Assembly: GCA_963748105.1 (NCBI GenBank)
Contig: CAVVHP010000005.1
Span: 124,001 to 188,000, forward strand
DNA length: 64,000 nucleotides
Reading direction: 5' to 3'
Origin: JAKAGZ01 sp963748105
GTDB taxonomy: Bacteria; Bacteroidota; Ignavibacteria; Ignavibacteriales; Ignavibacteriaceae
The position numbers and the translations under genes were made by a program. The notes beneath the pieces were generated by a model. The model was not told the DNA's origin. It did no database searches and was given only the letters and a program-made list of their open reading frames with translations. How positions within the stretch are numbered: the first letter of the stretch is position 1; every line of letters begins with the position of its first letter. Of this stretch, positions 7,909 to 17,359 are shown piece by piece.

Positions 7909-9306
7909 ATGCGTTTACAATTTATTGGCGCTGCAAGAACTGTGACCGGCTCAAATCACAGACTCACAATTAATGGCAAAGATTATTTACTTGATTGCGG
8001 ACTTTACCAGGGTAAAAGAAAAGTAGCATTTGAAATGAACAGGAATTTTGAATTTTTTGACCCCTCAAAAATTGAATCCCTGATCTTATCTCATGCTCAT
8101 ATTGATCACTGCGGTAACATTCCCAATCTGGTAAAACAAGGCTTTAAGGGCAAAATTTATTGCACACCGGCAACAAAGGATCTGGTAGAATTAATGCTGA
8201 AAGACAGTGCACATATACAGGAAAAAGATGTCGAGTTTGTAAATAAAAGAAGGAAAAAACAGGGAAAAAATCTTTTTGAACCTCTTTATGTTCAAGAGGA
8301 TGTTGATAATGCTTTAGAATTATTTCACCCGGTAAAATATAGAACTGATTTCCAGATTGATGATAATGTGAAAATAAGATTTGTGGATGCAGGACATATT
8401 ATAGGATCAGCAATTACACACTTGACAATAAAAGAAAATTCAAGAGTAATAAAACTTGGATTTTCAGGTGACCTGGGACGGCCTAATTTACCAATTTTAA
8501 AAGACCCGGAACCAATTCCGAAAGTTGATTACTGGATTTCAGAAAGTACTTATGGAGGAAGACATCACGATAAGATAGAGGGAGTAAAAAGTAGTCTTGC
8601 CGAAGTTATTAATAAAGCGGTTGCAAGAAATGCAAAAGTTATAATACCGGCTTTCAGTGTTGGTAGAACGCAGGAACTTGTTTATGAATTCCACCAGATA
8701 TGCGAAAGCGGCATTGCAAAAAGAATTCCTATTTATGTTGACAGCCCTCTATCAAAAAATGTTACAGGCATTTTCAGGAAACATCCTGAATGCTTCGATA
8801 AAGAAACAACAGATTTCATGAATAAATATGATGACCCATTTGGGTTTAACCAGCTTACCTATATTAATGATGTGGAAGATTCAAAAGCACTAAACGATAA
8901 ACTCGGCCCTATGATGATTATCTCCGCTTCCGGAATGGCGGAAGCAGGAAGAATTCTTCATCATTTGAGAAATAATGTTGAAAATCCCAATAACATAATT
9001 CTGATGGTCGGGTACTGCGCTGAAAATACGCTTGGAAGAAAAATAATTGACAAGGAACCACTCATCAAAATTTTTGGAGAACAATTTCACTTAAAAGCTG
9101 AAGTAGTAACTCTTCATTCAATGAGTGCACACGCAGACTCCGATGAGTTAACTAATTATAGTAAAGCGCTAAATTCAGCTAACCTTAAAAAGACATTTCT
9201 GGTTCATGGCGAATATGAACAACAACAGCTTTTAGCTGAAAGATTAAAGGAAATTGGATTAAAAGATATTGAGATACCAAAACGCGGAGATGCTTTTGAA
9301 GTTTAA
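7909..9306 (+). CDS. MBL-fold beta-CASP ribonuclease/exonuclease
   Basis: Metallo-beta-lactamase fold nuclease of the beta-CASP group (RNA-processing exonuclease / CPSF73-like YSH1 family), cytoplasmic. The zinc motif HAHIDHCGN lies at residues 62-70, an upstream Asp-rich strand (LLDCGLYQG) precedes it, AGHIIGSA and FSGDLGR supply further ligands, and the beta-CASP part includes PAFSVGRTQELVY, SASGMAEAGRILHHL and the final HSMSAHAD motif. 465 residues, typical length. First of a plus-strand run of four genes; its 3' end overlaps the next gene's start region. Confidence 0.93.
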   Translation: MRLQFIGAARTVTGSNHRLTINGKDYLLDCGLYQGKRKVAFEMNRNFEFFDPSKIESLILSHAHIDHCGNIPNLVKQGFKGKIYCTPATKDLVELMLKDSAHIQEKDVEFVNKRRKKQGKNLFEPLYVQEDVDNALELFHPVKYRTDFQIDDNVKIRFVDAGHIIGSAITHLTIKENSRVIKLGFSGDLGRPNLPILKDPEPIPKVDYWISESTYGGRHHDKIEGVKSSLAEVINKAVARNAKVIIPAFSVGRTQELVYEFHQICESGIAKRIPIYVDSPLSKNVTGIFRKHPECFDKETTDFMNKYDDPFGFNQLTYINDVEDSKALNDKLGPMMIISASGMAEAGRILHHLRNNVENPNNIILMVGYCAENTLGRKIIDKEPLIKIFGEQFHLKAEVVTLHSMSAHADSDELTNYSKALNSANLKKTFLVHGEYEQQQLLAERLKEIGLKDIEIPKRGDAFEV

Positions 9307-10264
9307 TTGGCTAAATATATTTTTATTGCTGATTATTCTTAACGGATGCGAAAGAAAAGTAAACCCGGTTCAGCCAAATGACGGTGTACCGCCTGCTGTT
9401 CCTACACAAATAAATATATATTATTCTCAGGATGGTGCGGTTGGGCTTGAATGGAAGCCGAACTCTGAACCGGATTTAAACGGTTATAATATTTATAGAA
9501 AAGTAAATAACGGCAGTTTTATTTTGCTGGCATTTACTAAAAACTTTTACTATGCAGATGACTCACTTTCTTACAACGACACTTATTACTATAAAATTTC
9601 TGCTATTGATGACAGGGGACTTGAAAGCCAGCTATCAGCAGAAGTTTCTGGGACACCGATAAATAAAAACCCTCCTAAAATGCCAACCGGTCTTTTAATT
9701 AATGCTAGGAACTGGGAAGGAAACATTTCAGTTCACCTTGAATGGAATAAAAATCAGGAAAGTGATGTTGCAGATTACAAAGTATATCGTGATACTGTGC
9801 AAAACTTCACCCTGGATTCAACTAGAATTGTGGGCCAAACAAGCAATATTGAATTTTCGGATACAACTAATCTAAAACTCTACAAAGATTATTATTACAG
9901 AATTATAGCTTTCGATAAAGGTGGACTACAAAGCCCTCAAAGTGATGAAGTCTCAGACCAGATTTATGATATGCCGGAATTAGTTTTTCCAGTGAATGAT
10001 TCATATTATAAATATTTTTCTGATTTTAAGATAAAAACCATTGGCAAGCCTGCTAACTATCAGGTAATAGTTCAGGATAACCAATTTTTTGGAGATTTTT
10101 GGTCAAAGAAATTTACTTCTTCAATTATTAGTGATACGATTAATGTGACTTTCGATCCCCCCTACCTAAGCAATTCTACATATTACTGGAGGGTTGTTAC
10201 ATATTCCGGCAATAGTGATTCTCCGAACAGCATTTCGGAGCAATATCATTTTACCATCAAATAA
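9290..10264 (+). CDS. Lipoprotein with two fibronectin type III domains
   Basis: Predicted envelope lipoprotein of 324 residues. The ATG at 9290 gives a hydrophobic signal ending in LNGC (Cys20), a plausible lipobox; a TTG at 9269 would add seven residues without benefit. Two fibronectin type III-like domains follow (roughly residues 38-125 and 130-225), each with the pattern LEW ... DYKVYR ... YYYKISA. The C-terminal 100 residues look like a further beta domain. The start lies inside the end of the beta-CASP gene (17-nt overlap), suggesting coupling. Such proteins are often surface scaffolds; substrate or partner unknown. Confidence 0.82.
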   Translation: MLLKFNWLNIFLLLIILNGCERKVNPVQPNDGVPPAVPTQINIYYSQDGAVGLEWKPNSEPDLNGYNIYRKVNNGSFILLAFTKNFYYADDSLSYNDTYYYKISAIDDRGLESQLSAEVSGTPINKNPPKMPTGLLINARNWEGNISVHLEWNKNQESDVADYKVYRDTVQNFTLDSTRIVGQTSNIEFSDTTNLKLYKDYYYRIIAFDKGGLQSPQSDEVSDQIYDMPELVFPVNDSYYKYFSDFKIKTIGKPANYQVIVQDNQFFGDFWSKKFTSSIISDTINVTFDPPYLSNSTYYWRVVTYSGNSDSPNSISEQYHFTIK

Positions 10265-10323
10265 CGTTCGAATTTCTGCGGGAAAAAATTTATTATTGTA
10301 TGTAAATATCAGCACGGGATTTT

Positions 10324-12228
10324 TTGAAAAAGTTATCATTAACCGCAATCATAATATTATTCTTATCTGTCAACACATATTCGCAAAATGTAGTTGATAG
10401 CCTTCAGTTTATAAAAGTTCATCCTGATAAAAACATTCTGTCTTCAAACTTTAACAAACAACTAAATACATATTTCCTTTTATCTGCATTACAATATGAT
10501 AATGAATTAGGAAAATTCAGACTTTCTCTGGATGAAAATTATAAATCAAGCTATACACGTGCGGGTATTGGCAGTACACGTGAAGAACATTTTCTCAGGC
10601 TTTCCAGTTCATATAAATTATCTTCAAAATTCAGTCTGGGAATTTTAACTAACAATAACATTTTATCAGACAGCAGGCAGATTGATTTTAATAAGGCGTC
10701 CCAGACTAACGCAGCTTTCTTCACTTTGTATAACCCGATAGATAAGATATACATTTCACCATTTTTCGGATATAGCTATAATGAGCAAACCAAAGAAAAC
10801 GATTATGGATATCTTTATGGAACAGAGGCACTAATTGATAATGTCCTTTTATCAGACAACACTTTATATTCTGAATTGAAGTTCAGGCACGAAGATATAG
10901 CGCCGCGAAAAAATTCAATACAGTACTATAATTTTATTTTAACCAATCAACTCAGTGGAAATACCGGGAATATGATTAATGCAAGTTATTCCCGTAACCG
11001 AAAGGATTTTTATTTTGCCGCTGATACCAATGTTGCAAATGAATTTAATATAAAAAACAATATTCAAAGTAGAATTGAGACAGACTATTTTCTTAAGGAC
11101 AGGCTGGTAACAAAGAGCTTTTTTGACTTAATTGATCTTGATCTGACCGGAAGATTTTTATGGAGAACAATTGACCGGGATACACGCTACAGAAGCCTAA
11201 CTGAGAATACATCATCAATTTTTGATACAAAAATTAACGAGCTGCGGGTGGAGTTTGAATCAATTGCCACCTACAATTCAGATTTTTTCAACGGAAACCT
11301 GAGACTTTCTTATTCAGAACGAGATGAAAAACACATAACAAAAAATTTTGAAGGTGTAAATCAGCTTCTTTTTGAGGAAAGATCCGATCTTGAAGGTCGG
11401 AAAAATAATAAAGCTTTAAGAGCAACAGCTGCATTTACCGGAAGTTTTAATTTTTCCAAAACAGATATTGTTTCAATTAGCCTATACCAAAATAAGCTAA
11501 AATATGATACACCCAGTGCCCAGAATTTTGATGACAGGGACGAAATGCTTTCAATAGTACGAATTCAGTATCTAAAAAAATTAACACCTTTTTTCGATTT
11601 TTTTATAAATACTGATGCAACTATTAGTCAAACTGTTTATATTTTTTCTGAGAAAAGTTCAAATAATAATATTAATAGGATTTTACGCCTGAAAACCGGT
11701 GGAAATTATCACGGTAAAAATTTCTCATCATTAAATTCATTTGAAGTTTCTGCAAATTACACCGTTTACAGTTTTGAGGATATAAATCCAAATTATCAAA
11801 GCTTTTCATTCAGACAGTTTACTGCAAGAGATTCATCAAGTATTCAGTTTAACAGAAGGCTTTCTTTTTCAACTTTCGGATATATTAAATTATCCGAACA
11901 GGGTAATTTGAAATGGGCCTCTTTTTCTACGAATCCGACAAGATATTTGCAGGAGATATATTCTGAATCAAAATTCACTGTAAATTATGAATCGCTTTGG
12001 TTTTCATTGGGAACTAGAGTATTTTCGCTTAATACATATAACTACAAAGTAGCCGGAAAAGTTATTGATTCTAAATTCTTAAGCATAGCCCCATTAACAG
12101 AAATAACCGTAGCAGTGCGAGATTCCCTGTATCTAAGGGTTTATGGCTGGTATGAATTTATTTCACTGTCTGAGGGCCAGAATAAACAGGAAGCAAATCT
12201 TTCAATTCAGATGAATTGGAATTTTTGA
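10324..12228 (+). CDS. Predicted outer-membrane beta-barrel protein
   Basis: 634-residue protein of unknown function. A signal peptide (KKLSLTAIIILFLSVNTYSQ) is followed by many alternating, Tyr/Phe/Asn/Ser-rich strands and the protein ends in ...MNWNF, a terminal aromatic residue as in outer-membrane barrels. No TonB box or plug domain is visible. The frame opens with TTG at 10324; no ATG fits before the signal peptide. It follows the FnIII lipoprotein by 59 nt and the two probably function together at the outer membrane. Confidence 0.75.
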   Translation: MKKLSLTAIIILFLSVNTYSQNVVDSLQFIKVHPDKNILSSNFNKQLNTYFLLSALQYDNELGKFRLSLDENYKSSYTRAGIGSTREEHFLRLSSSYKLSSKFSLGILTNNNILSDSRQIDFNKASQTNAAFFTLYNPIDKIYISPFFGYSYNEQTKENDYGYLYGTEALIDNVLLSDNTLYSELKFRHEDIAPRKNSIQYYNFILTNQLSGNTGNMINASYSRNRKDFYFAADTNVANEFNIKNNIQSRIETDYFLKDRLVTKSFFDLIDLDLTGRFLWRTIDRDTRYRSLTENTSSIFDTKINELRVEFESIATYNSDFFNGNLRLSYSERDEKHITKNFEGVNQLLFEERSDLEGRKNNKALRATAAFTGSFNFSKTDIVSISLYQNKLKYDTPSAQNFDDRDEMLSIVRIQYLKKLTPFFDFFINTDATISQTVYIFSEKSSNNNINRILRLKTGGNYHGKNFSSLNSFEVSANYTVYSFEDINPNYQSFSFRQFTARDSSSIQFNRRLSFSTFGYIKLSEQGNLKWASFSTNPTRYLQEIYSESKFTVNYESLWFSLGTRVFSLNTYNYKVAGKVIDSKFLSIAPLTEITVAVRDSLYLRVYGWYEFISLSEGQNKQEANLSIQMNWNF

Positions 12229-12274
12229 TATTCGTAAAAAATAATTATTATGGATTACAAAAATTAGGTAAATC

Positions 12275-12685
12275 TTGGCTGAAAACACTTTCTCTATGGA
12301 AATAGAAAGCAATCCTAACAATCTCATCACGGTAGAAGAATTCGTTAATTATTTTTCAATTGAATTAAAAGTTGACGAATCTAAAACACCCGGGCTTTTA
12401 CTGGCTGTAACTGAAGCTGTAACCAATGCTATTATACATGCAAATAAGTGCGATATAAACAAAATGGTAAAGATTGATGTTACAGTGGAAAACAAACAGC
12501 TCGTTATCAAGATAAAGGATGAGGGTACTGGGTTTGACCCGACCAATGTTCCGGATCCTACTGCCCCTGAAAATTTATTAAAAGATTCAGGGCGGGGGCT
12601 TTACCTGATGAAGGTTTATATGGATGATCTCCAATACAATGTCACCCCAACAGGTACAGAAACAATTCTAAAATTAAACTTATAA
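12275..12685 (+). CDS. RsbW-like serine kinase / anti-sigma factor (HATPase)
   Basis: Small cytoplasmic GHKL-type ATPase of the RsbW/SpoIIAB family. Visible are the N-box with AVTEAVTNAIIHAN (residues about 45-58), the G1 box KDEGTGFDP and the G2 box DSGRGLYLM. 136 residues, normal for the family. AGGT 6 nt upstream supports the TTG at 12275; the in-frame ATG at 12296 is an alternative. No STAS-domain antagonist or sigma factor is adjacent; a GAF-SpoIIE phosphatase at 61988 could be a partner. Its last 6 nt overlap the convergent mdh gene. Confidence 0.88.
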   Translation: MAENTFSMEIESNPNNLITVEEFVNYFSIELKVDESKTPGLLLAVTEAVTNAIIHANKCDINKMVKIDVTVENKQLVIKIKDEGTGFDPTNVPDPTAPENLLKDSGRGLYLMKVYMDDLQYNVTPTGTETILKLNL

Positions 12686-13607
12686 TTTTAATTTTTTAAT
12701 ATTTGCTGCTACTTCATCAGCAGATTTTTTCAATTCTACTGATTCCTGATCAGTTAATTTCAATTCAATAATTTGTTCAATTCCTGCTGCCCCGAGTTTA
12801 ACAGGTACTCCGCAAAATACTCCGTCAATTTCATATTCCCCTTCCAGCCAGGCCGCACAGGGCAAAATTCTTTTCCTGTTTTTAACAATTGCTTCAGCCA
12901 TTTCCACTGCCGCAGAGGAAGGAGCATAATAGGCACTTCCTGTTTTCAAATAATTTACAATTTCAATTCCGCCTTTCCTTGCGCGATTTACCAGTTCATT
13001 GATCTTTTTTTCCGGCAGTAATTCTGAAATCGGAATTCCGCTAACGGTAGAATACCTGACAAGCGGCACCATGGAATCTCCATGTCCGCCCAGCACCATT
13101 GCTGAGACATCATTCACAGAAACATTTAAAGCCTCCGCAATAAATAATCTGAACCTTGCAGTATCCAGAATTCCGGCCATCCCGATCACCCTGTTTTTTT
13201 CAAAGCCGCTTACTTTTAAAGCAACATAAGACATTACATCAAGCGGATTTGAAACTACAATTATTTTTGATTGTGGCGAATTTTGTGCTGCTTTCTCAGT
13301 TACTTCTTTTACAATTTTCGCATTTGCTGCAAGAAGGTCATCACGGCTCATTCCCGGTTTGCGCGCAAGCCCGGCGGTTATAATAATTAAATCTGAACCG
13401 GCTGTATCTTTGTAATCATTCGTTCCATAAATTTTTGTATCAAACGACTCTACCGGACTGCTTTCCCACATATCCAGGGCTTTACCCTGCGGAATTCCAT
13501 CAAGAATATCAATCAAGTATAATTTCCTCGGCAAGCTGTTTTTCAGCCAATCTTTGTGCAGTTGTTGCGCCCACATTTCCCGCGCCAATTACCGTAATTT
13601 TCTTCAT
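12680..13607 (-). CDS. mdh: Malate dehydrogenase, copy 1 (one-base frameshift)
   Basis: NAD-dependent malate dehydrogenase (LDH-like), converting malate to oxaloacetate. The true start is ATG at 13605-13607 (MKKITVIGAGNVGATTAQRL), giving the Rossmann motif GxGxxG. After about 30 codons the frame breaks: reading AAATTATACT as AAATATACT near 13522-13527 joins EKQLAEEIYLIDILDG to the remaining sequence and gives 308 residues, the normal length. Downstream motifs are intact: AGLARKPGMSRDDLL, SNPLDVMSY, and the catalytic GGHGDSMVPLVRYS. Probably functional with a sequence error. It is divergent from a second mdh 177 nt away and is of the Chlorobi/Bacteroidota type. Confidence 0.9.
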
Positions 13608-13784
13608 TTGTATTACCGTTTGTTATTCAGATTAAGTTTAAGTATTCATTAAGCACTATACAGTTTAATCTCTTTCCTTTGGAAATAGCTTTAGACATCT
13701 TTATTTTTATAACTGTATAAAATAATTTAATCCATTATTTGGAATAAAAATACTTCTCAAGATAAAAAAATTCAGGAGAATATT

Positions 13785-14751
13785 ATGGCCAGAAAAAAAA
13801 TAGCACTTATAGGAGGCGGCCAGATTGGCGGCGTTCTCGCACAGCTAATTGCAATGAAACAACTCGGCGATGTTGTAATGTACGACATAGTCGAAGACCT
13901 TCCCCAGGGAAAGACACTCGATATAGCCGAAGCTTCAAGAGTAGACGGCTTTGACGCACACGTAACAGGAACAAATGATTACAAAGACATTAATGGATCC
14001 GATCTTGTAATTATTACTGCAGGACTTCCGAGAAAACCCGGGATGAGCAGGGACGATCTTTTAACAACCAACGCAAAAATTATGAAGATTGTTGCGGAAG
14101 CTGTTAAAGAACACGCTCCAAATGCTACAGTAATTATTATTTCAAACCCGCTTGGATGCAATGGTAACTCTTTTCCAGAAAGTTACCGGATTTCCTCACA
14201 ACCGTGTACTGGGACAGGCTGGTGTTCTTGATTCATCAAGATTTTCAACCTTCATTGCCTGGGAACTCGGCGTATCCGTAAAAGACGTTAACGCAATGGT
14301 TCTCGGCGGTCACGGCGATACAATGGTTCCGCTTGTAAGATATGCAAATGTTAACGGCGTACCTGTAATGGAAATGCTTGAAAGAAAATATAAAGATGCC
14401 GCTAAAGCAAAAGAAGTCATGGACGCAATGATCCAGAGAACAAAAATGGCAGGCGGAGAAGTTGTAAAATTATTGAAGACAGGTTCTGCTTTTTATTCAC
14501 CTGCTTCTTCAGCAGTTTCAATGGCTCAATCAATTCTGCTTGATGAAAAACGTTTAATGCCGGTTTGCGCTTTCCTCGATGGTGAATTCGGTGTAAAAGG
14601 ATATTACCTTGGGGTTCCGGCTGTCTTAGGTGAAAAAGGAGTTGAAAGAGTTGTTGAACTTTCACTCAATGAAGAAGAACAGGCTGCTCTTGATAAATCA
14701 GTAAACGCAGTTAAAGGACTCGTTGAAGATATGGGACGTCTCGGTTTCTGA
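13785..14751 (+). CDS. mdh: Malate dehydrogenase, copy 2 (one-base frameshift)
   Basis: Second LDH-like malate dehydrogenase with a good AGGAG ribosome-binding site. The Rossmann motif is GGGQIGGVLA, followed by AGLPRKPGMSRDDLL and, after the break, the catalytic GGHGDTMVPLVRYA. Reading CTTGGATGC as CTTGATGC (extra G at 14154-14155) restores ISNPLDAMVTLF and one product of 321 residues. It differs from copy 1 in the nucleotide-binding motif (GQIGG versus GNVGA) and in the Asp/Glu-rich region after it, so these are diverged paralogues, not a recent duplication. Followed by a strong terminator. Confidence 0.92.
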
Positions 14752-14776
14752 TTCATTATCAGAAATGGTTTAAAAC

Positions 14777-14806
14777 AAAAAATCCGGCTTCTAGCCGGAT
14801 TTTTTT
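14777..14806. terminator. Bidirectional terminator (mdh copy 2 / rpmA)
   Basis: Stem AATCCGGCT (14781-14789) / AGCCGGATT (14793-14801) with a TCT loop, flanked by A-run and T-run. Located between the convergent mdh and rplU-rpmA genes. Confidence 0.92.
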
Positions 14807-14824
14807 ATGCAATAGCCTTAAAAT

Positions 14825-15085
14825 TTAATTGGCTTTAACTTCAACGTTAACAACCTTCCTGTCGCCTCTCCTGGTTTCAAACTTTACATAACCTTCTGCA
14901 ACTGCGAATAAGGTATCATCTTTTCCTTTTTGTACGTTAACACCGGGATGAAATTTTGTGCCTCTCTGTCTAACAAGAATATTTCCTGCAAGTACGTGTT
15001 CACCGCCGAATTTTTTAACACCAAGACGCTGAGCGTTACTGTCTCTTCCGTTTCTCGATGATCCCTGACCTTTTTTATGAGCCAT
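14825..15085 (-). CDS. rpmA: 50S ribosomal protein L27
   Basis: Large-subunit ribosomal protein reaching the peptidyl transferase centre. 86 residues starting MAHKKGQGSSRNGRDS, then QRLGVKKFGGE and GNILVRQRGTKFHPG, all diagnostic. There is no N-terminal processing extension as in Firmicutes. It follows rplU by 14 nt in the standard rplU-rpmA operon. Confidence 0.98.
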   Translation of the reverse strand: MAHKKGQGSSRNGRDSNAQRLGVKKFGGEHVLAGNILVRQRGTKFHPGVNVQKGKDDTLFAVAEGYVKFETRRGDRKVVNVEVKAN

Positions 15086-15099
15086 TATAAATCTCCTTT

Positions 15100-15408
15100 T
15101 TAGCCTATCTTTGTAACTTCAATTCTTGTTAACTGCTGCCTGTGACCGTTTGATTTCTGGTAACCTGTTCTTCTCTTTTTCTTGAATACAATTACCTTAT
15201 CATCTTTAACATGCTCAAGTACTTTTGCAGTAACTTTAGCGCCTTCAACATACGGTGTTCCTACCTTAGTTGATTTATCATCACCCAAAAGTAAAACGTT
15301 ATCAAACGAAATTTCCGCGTTTACTTCTTCTTTTAATTTCGGAACGTAATATTTCGTATTTTCCGCAACTTTTAACTGCTGTCCTGATATATCGACAACC
15401 GCAAACAT
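15100..15408 (-). CDS. rplU: 50S ribosomal protein L21
   Basis: Large-subunit ribosomal protein that binds 23S rRNA. 102 residues; the C-terminal family signature KKKRRTGYQKSNGHRQ is clear. First gene of rplU-rpmA, with its promoter 30-60 nt upstream. Confidence 0.98.
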   Translation of the reverse strand: MFAVVDISGQQLKVAENTKYYVPKLKEEVNAEISFDNVLLLGDDKSTKVGTPYVEGAKVTAKVLEHVKDDKVIVFKKKRRTGYQKSNGHRQQLTRIEVTKIG

Positions 15409-15437
15409 TTTGACCTCTACTTTTCTAAATTAGTCAA

Positions 15438-15468
15438 CAAAATTAAGCATTTGCAGGATACTTGTCAA
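15438..15468 (-). promoter_or_regulatory. Promoter of rplU-rpmA
   Basis: Minus strand: TTGACA (15463-15468), 17 nt, then TAATTT within TAATTTTG (15438-15445). This matches both the general -35/-10 form and the Bacteroidota TTG-N20-TAnnTTTG form exactly. The ATG of rplU is 30 nt further on. Confidence 0.75.
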
Positions 15469-15884
15469 TTGATTTTTCTCAAAATTATGCAAATATGACA
15501 GTAATAGTAGGGAAAGAAGCATTATTACAGGCCATTTGATCCGCGGCGCCGGAGAAATAATACCCCTTTTGGGCATAATTGTTGTATGTACCACTTAATT
15601 TTTACAAAACACCTAAATTCAAAAATCGCTAAAATCGCCACTTTTTTACCGTTAACTCAATGAACTATACCTTTAAATAAATGGTGGTTGATATAAAAAG
15701 GATATTTAATTAAAATTGGAATGGATTAAATAGGGGAAATAAATTGTATCTGTTATTTTAGTTATCATAACTTCGAACAGCCCAATTAATTTTCCCCTCC
15801 AATTTAATTGCTTAATGACATAAAATAATAGGTAATAAATTTTTATAAAATCATAAAAGGTCTTAATAAAGGGTTTTAGTTTGT
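15469..15884. other. Intergenic region between rplU and Kelch gene
   Basis: About 415 bp with no supported gene. It is AT-rich apart from a short GC-rich patch (CGCGGCGCCGG near 15542). Its right half contains an imperfect, interrupted inverted repeat (around 15710-15745 versus 15780-15812) built on AATTAAA.TTGGA and GGGGAAA. The Kelch gene promoter must lie here but I cannot place it. Confidence 0.4.
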
Positions 15885-17303
15885 ATGAAGAGCATAATTA
15901 AAACTATTTCAACATATATATTTATTGTATTTGGAATTAATGTTTCAGCACAAAATTCTGGTACCTGGAATTTGACTGATTCCTTAAATATTCCCAGACA
16001 ACATGCTGCATCTGTAGAGTTGTCTAACGGAAATATATTGGTTTCCGGTGGAGTTGATTCAAAAGCACATAGAGATGCTGAAATATTTGATTACCATACT
16101 GAGAAATGGCAAATTGTGAAACCTATGAATGAAGGGAGAGCCTACCATCGCTTGGTTAAACTTATAAGTGGTAACGTTTTGGCTATTGGTGGGACATACA
16201 AATCAAAAGGTTGTGAGATATATGATCCTGATAAGAATCTATGGGCCATAACTGACTCACTTAATTTTGAACGAACTTATGGAGAAACAGCGACAATACT
16301 TGACAATGATAATGTGCTTGTTGTTGGTGGTGTTGCTCAAACTTTGGGAGAAACTAAAACATTAGGATCTTGTGAGATTTTTGATGTAAATACTAAAAAA
16401 TGGGAAATGACAAATTCCTTAAAAATTGTTAGATCATATCATACCGCTACAAAATTGTTAAATGGAATGATTTTAATTACTGGGGGATTTAGTGGTTCAT
16501 CGGGTGGATATCTAAATGATTGTGAATTATTTGACCCTCAATCAGGTAAATGGACCGAAGTTGCACCTTTAAATATTGGTAGGTCTGAGCATTCAGCAAT
16601 TTTATTATCTGATGGAAATGTTTTAGTAACCGGGGGAATAAATTTTTCTAATAACCAATTTAATTGGTTAAATAGTTGTGAGCTTTATGATCCTATCAAA
16701 AATACTTGGACTATTGTAAATCCATTATTGTCACCGCGTAACTATCATAGTTCATTACTTCTAGATAACGGTTTGTTGTTAATCTGTGGTGGCGGGACAG
16801 GGAACGATACTTGGGAATTATATAATCCCAACAACTTTTCCAACGTCCATATAGAGAATTATCCTGATAAACAAGGAATACCACTGATCAACTCATTACC
16901 GAATGGTAGAATTTTATCAAGTGGAGGGATGGCATGGACTGATACAAGTGGGGTACCAATATCATATCAGTCTAAAGTTTGTTATTTGTACAAACCAGGA
17001 ATAATTGACGAAATTGATGTCGCAAATAATTACATAATTAACGATTATCGGCTTTATCAAAATTATCCGAATCCTTTTAATCCGGAAACAATCATCCGTT
17101 ATCAAATAGTTAAAAGCGGTCCCGTTTCCATAAAAGTATATGATATTACAGGGCGCAAAATTAAGACTATTGTAAATGAGGAAAAGAACCGGGGACGCTA
17201 TGAAGTGAAATTTAACGCAAGTCGTCTGTCAAGCGGGATTTATTTTTATAAAATAACTTCCAGCAGCTATAATGATGTAAAAAAAATGATATTGATGAAA
17301 TAG
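15885..17303 (+). CDS. Secreted Kelch-repeat protein with type IX sorting tail
   Basis: 472-residue secreted protein. A signal peptide (about residues 1-22, ending in VSAQ) is followed by about six Kelch/galactose-oxidase-like repeats, each with NGNILVSGG-type strands and a CEIFD/CELYD strand; together they would form a beta-propeller (about 25-370). The C-terminus (about 385-472) is a type IX secretion sorting domain: YQNYPNPFNPET, then SIKVYDITGRKIKT, SSGIYFYKI and KKMILMK. It is probably exported and anchored or released at the cell surface; the ligand is unknown. Monocistronic, followed by a terminator. Confidence 0.9.
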   Translation: MKSIIKTISTYIFIVFGINVSAQNSGTWNLTDSLNIPRQHAASVELSNGNILVSGGVDSKAHRDAEIFDYHTEKWQIVKPMNEGRAYHRLVKLISGNVLAIGGTYKSKGCEIYDPDKNLWAITDSLNFERTYGETATILDNDNVLVVGGVAQTLGETKTLGSCEIFDVNTKKWEMTNSLKIVRSYHTATKLLNGMILITGGFSGSSGGYLNDCELFDPQSGKWTEVAPLNIGRSEHSAILLSDGNVLVTGGINFSNNQFNWLNSCELYDPIKNTWTIVNPLLSPRNYHSSLLLDNGLLLICGGGTGNDTWELYNPNNFSNVHIENYPDKQGIPLINSLPNGRILSSGGMAWTDTSGVPISYQSKVCYLYKPGIIDEIDVANNYIINDYRLYQNYPNPFNPETIIRYQIVKSGPVSIKVYDITGRKIKTIVNEEKNRGRYEVKFNASRLSSGIYFYKITSSSYNDVKKMILMK

Positions 17304-17323
17304 AAATAATTCAACGTTGAGCT

Positions 17324-17359
17324 CCCGGATAAAATTCCAGGGGCACCTTTTTTTATTTT
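17324..17359 (+). terminator. Probable terminator after Kelch gene
   Basis: Stem CCCGGA (17324-17329) / TCCAGGG (17336-17342) with one bulged A, then a T-rich run. It overlaps the 3' end of the convergent histidine kinase gene. Confidence 0.55.

Noticed and set aside
12773..13383. Plus-strand frames inside mdh copy 1
   Set aside because: Shadows of the malate dehydrogenase on the minus strand.
15710..15812. Interrupted inverted repeat before the Kelch gene as a mobile element
   Set aside because: Arms are imperfect and AT-rich with unequal spacing; no target duplication or transposase.
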